64,000 nt of DNA from Paramecium tetraurelia (Eukaryota; Ciliophora; Oligohymenophorea; Peniculida; Parameciidae), in assembly GCF_000165425.1 (NCBI RefSeq), contig NW_001798977.1, forward strand, positions 1,216-65,215, in the 5' to 3' direction. How positions within the stretch are numbered: position 1 is the stretch's first letter; each line of letters starts with the position of its first letter. The position numbers were made by a program, and so were the translations under genes. This document shows, one piece after another, positions 62,551-64,000 of this stretch. The notes beneath the pieces are model-generated. The model was given only the letters and a program-made list of their open reading frames with translations. It ran no database searches and had not been told where the DNA came from.

Positions 62551-63964
62551 AACAAATTTTAAGCATGATTTTCTTATTCCTTCTCGTCTTTTACTTGTTC
62601 TGCTTGGTTTCCTTGATTCTCTTGACTATGTTGTTGGTGATTTAATTATATTTTTTTAGAGATTTAACGAATCTGGCCTGAAAGAGGCTGCATACGGTCA
62701 GCAGTCACTTAAATTAAATGTTATTTGGGGTCATCTTGGAACACAACTTAGTCAAGACCTTTCTGGGTTTGCTTTAACTTGGCATTTTGAGGCTTGGAGC
62801 CATTGAAATTTTCATTTTATTTCTTGCCTTCTGCATGATCGATAAAATGTTGGTATTTCCTCTTGTATTCTCTAGTTAAAGAGTAGATGTCGGTTATTTC
62901 TACTGCGTCTGAGGGGATGTTGGCTCTTTGAGTGTATATTTCATAATAATTATTCTCCAACTATTTAATTATATCTAGAGCCTATAATATATTAATAAAA
63001 ATTTACTTTCTTTAATGTGTTTTAATTAGAATTTTCAACTTTTATTAATAGTTTCATCTCGTTTGACTGGCTCAATTGTTGTTTGACTTAACTTAAATGG
63101 GACAACACTTGCATTAATACACTCTCCGACTTTTTTATAAAATTAGCACCAAAGAATAATTTGACACATTTAGGGAACTTCATAACCATGAAGAGGGGAT
63201 GCTTAATCTTGTTCCTAATGTTAGGAGATGTGTAGTAATTAATAAAACCTTGAAGTGATTTATCAATTTAACTAAATTTGGAGTTCTGTTTCGCATTTTC
63301 TCTTTTATAAAATATTTAATCAATAAACTAGGGAGGAAAAAGATCTAAAAACATTTCTTAGGATATGTCTCTACTGTTATGACCAGTTCTATTTCTTGAG
63401 TCTACAAACACATCTGAAGAGATTTACGAGTCTAATATCAGAACTTCTTCTTTTCTGGAATAAGATAACACAAATATAAAGTTAAACTTGGAGTACTAAA
63501 TCTATATTTCTGAATTACTTTATTGTTGTAAGATGTAGTTGCAAATTTCAATCCACTAAATGTTATAGAAGGTTCAAATAATGCTAATTTGGTATTTCCT
63601 CTTAATCCAAGACTAATGTATTGATTAGTAATCAGTCCTCTTTTGATAACAAAAATTTACACTTCCAAAATCCCTCCTCTAAAGTCTCTCATTGTAGTAT
63701 CATCTTTTTTAAACTATATACTTGATTTATCAGTACATTTAATGTGTAATTTATGTCAGGTAAGTTCCATGATTTGTGCCAATTCCATCCAAGCTCAGGA
63801 TCAGACATGAACTCCTTCGACTAAGAAATGGAGACTGTAAATAAATCTTTTGGCCACTATGAATCTTCAGATTTCAGCTCCCATATAACTTTATTTGATT
63901 TTTGATCGACTAAAACCCCAGTCACAGGCATATATTTCCATTCTAAAGAGCCCTCTGCTGCCAT
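62439..63964 (-). CDS. Uncharacterised protein near the right edge
   Basis: The start MAAEGSLEWKYMPVTGVLVD is followed by exons joined across introns of about 23-25 nt (GTACTGATAAATC..TATAG; GTAATTCAGAAATATAGATTTAG; GTAAATTTTTATT..TATAG). The result is about 480 residues. The N-terminal half looks beta-rich (FRGGILEVQIFVIKRGLITN, YISLGLRGNTKLALFEPS). The centre is helical (FINYYTSPNIRNKIKHP, VKLFFGANFIKKSESVLM). The last 120 residues are Gln/Lys/Asn-rich. The stop at 62439 is the first TGA of this frame but lies under the opposite small frame, so the true end may be earlier. No family is recognised. Confidence 0.5.
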
Positions 63965-64000
63965 TTATTGAACTTTTAAATATATATTTATTATCAATTA

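Overview
The window is almost certainly macronuclear DNA of a Paramecium-type ciliate. It is very AT-rich. Long protein-like frames appear only when TAA and TAG are read as glutamine, leaving TGA as the only stop. Genes are split by tiny GT...AG introns, mostly 18-37 nt, and intergenic gaps are usually a few hundred bases or less. Removing these introns restores recognisable proteins (for example NDUFAF3-like, WD40, peroxiredoxin, GSK3, RPS18, AMT), which confirms both the code and the intron model. All coordinates were worked out by hand from the sequence. Start codons, some splice sites and a few gene ends are inferences.

Layout. 1-3550: degenerate remnants, including a perfect 156-bp inverted duplication at 14-169 and 3103-3258. 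3810-6167 (-): DUF455 ferritin-like protein and a WD40 protein. 6831-8364 (+): two small unknown proteins. 8435-11208 (-): PHD/WHIM chromatin protein. 11814-13247 (+): tandem pair of small HTH proteins. 13248-15629: gene-poor. 15630-20575 (+): NDUFAF3-like, WD40, MFSD1-like transporter, KEN-box protein. 20791-25730 (-): thioredoxin reductase, cytosolic carboxypeptidase, 2-Cys peroxiredoxin. 26453-30282: decayed thioredoxin reductase fragments around a dead GTPase gene and a papain homologue without catalytic residues. 31123-35170 (+): coiled-coil, EF-hand and A20/AN1 proteins. 35592-37875 (-): GSK3 kinase and a CIMIP2-like protein. 38082-38602 (+): RPS18. 38515-56027 (-): a long, nearly unbroken series including DUF1761, M16 peptidase, CNBD K+ channel, B-box protein, SR splicing factor and HEAT-repeat protein. 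56077-58904 (+): ABHD13-like hydrolase and a class V PLP enzyme. 58948-60469 (-): divergent ammonium transporter. 61134-63964: uncharacterised genes.

The most striking feature is a thioredoxin reductase whose C-terminus reads Gly-Cys-TGA-Gly-TGA, with a SECIS-like hairpin about 90 nt downstream. This implies that TGA, the only stop codon of this genetic code, is also read as selenocysteine. The peroxiredoxin about 2.7 kb away would belong to the same redox system. Two further themes are enzymes that keep their fold but lose catalytic or transport residues (a papain-like protein with all four active-site positions replaced, and an Amt-family protein lacking the twin histidines), and a cluster of decaying gene copies between 24.4 and 31 kb.
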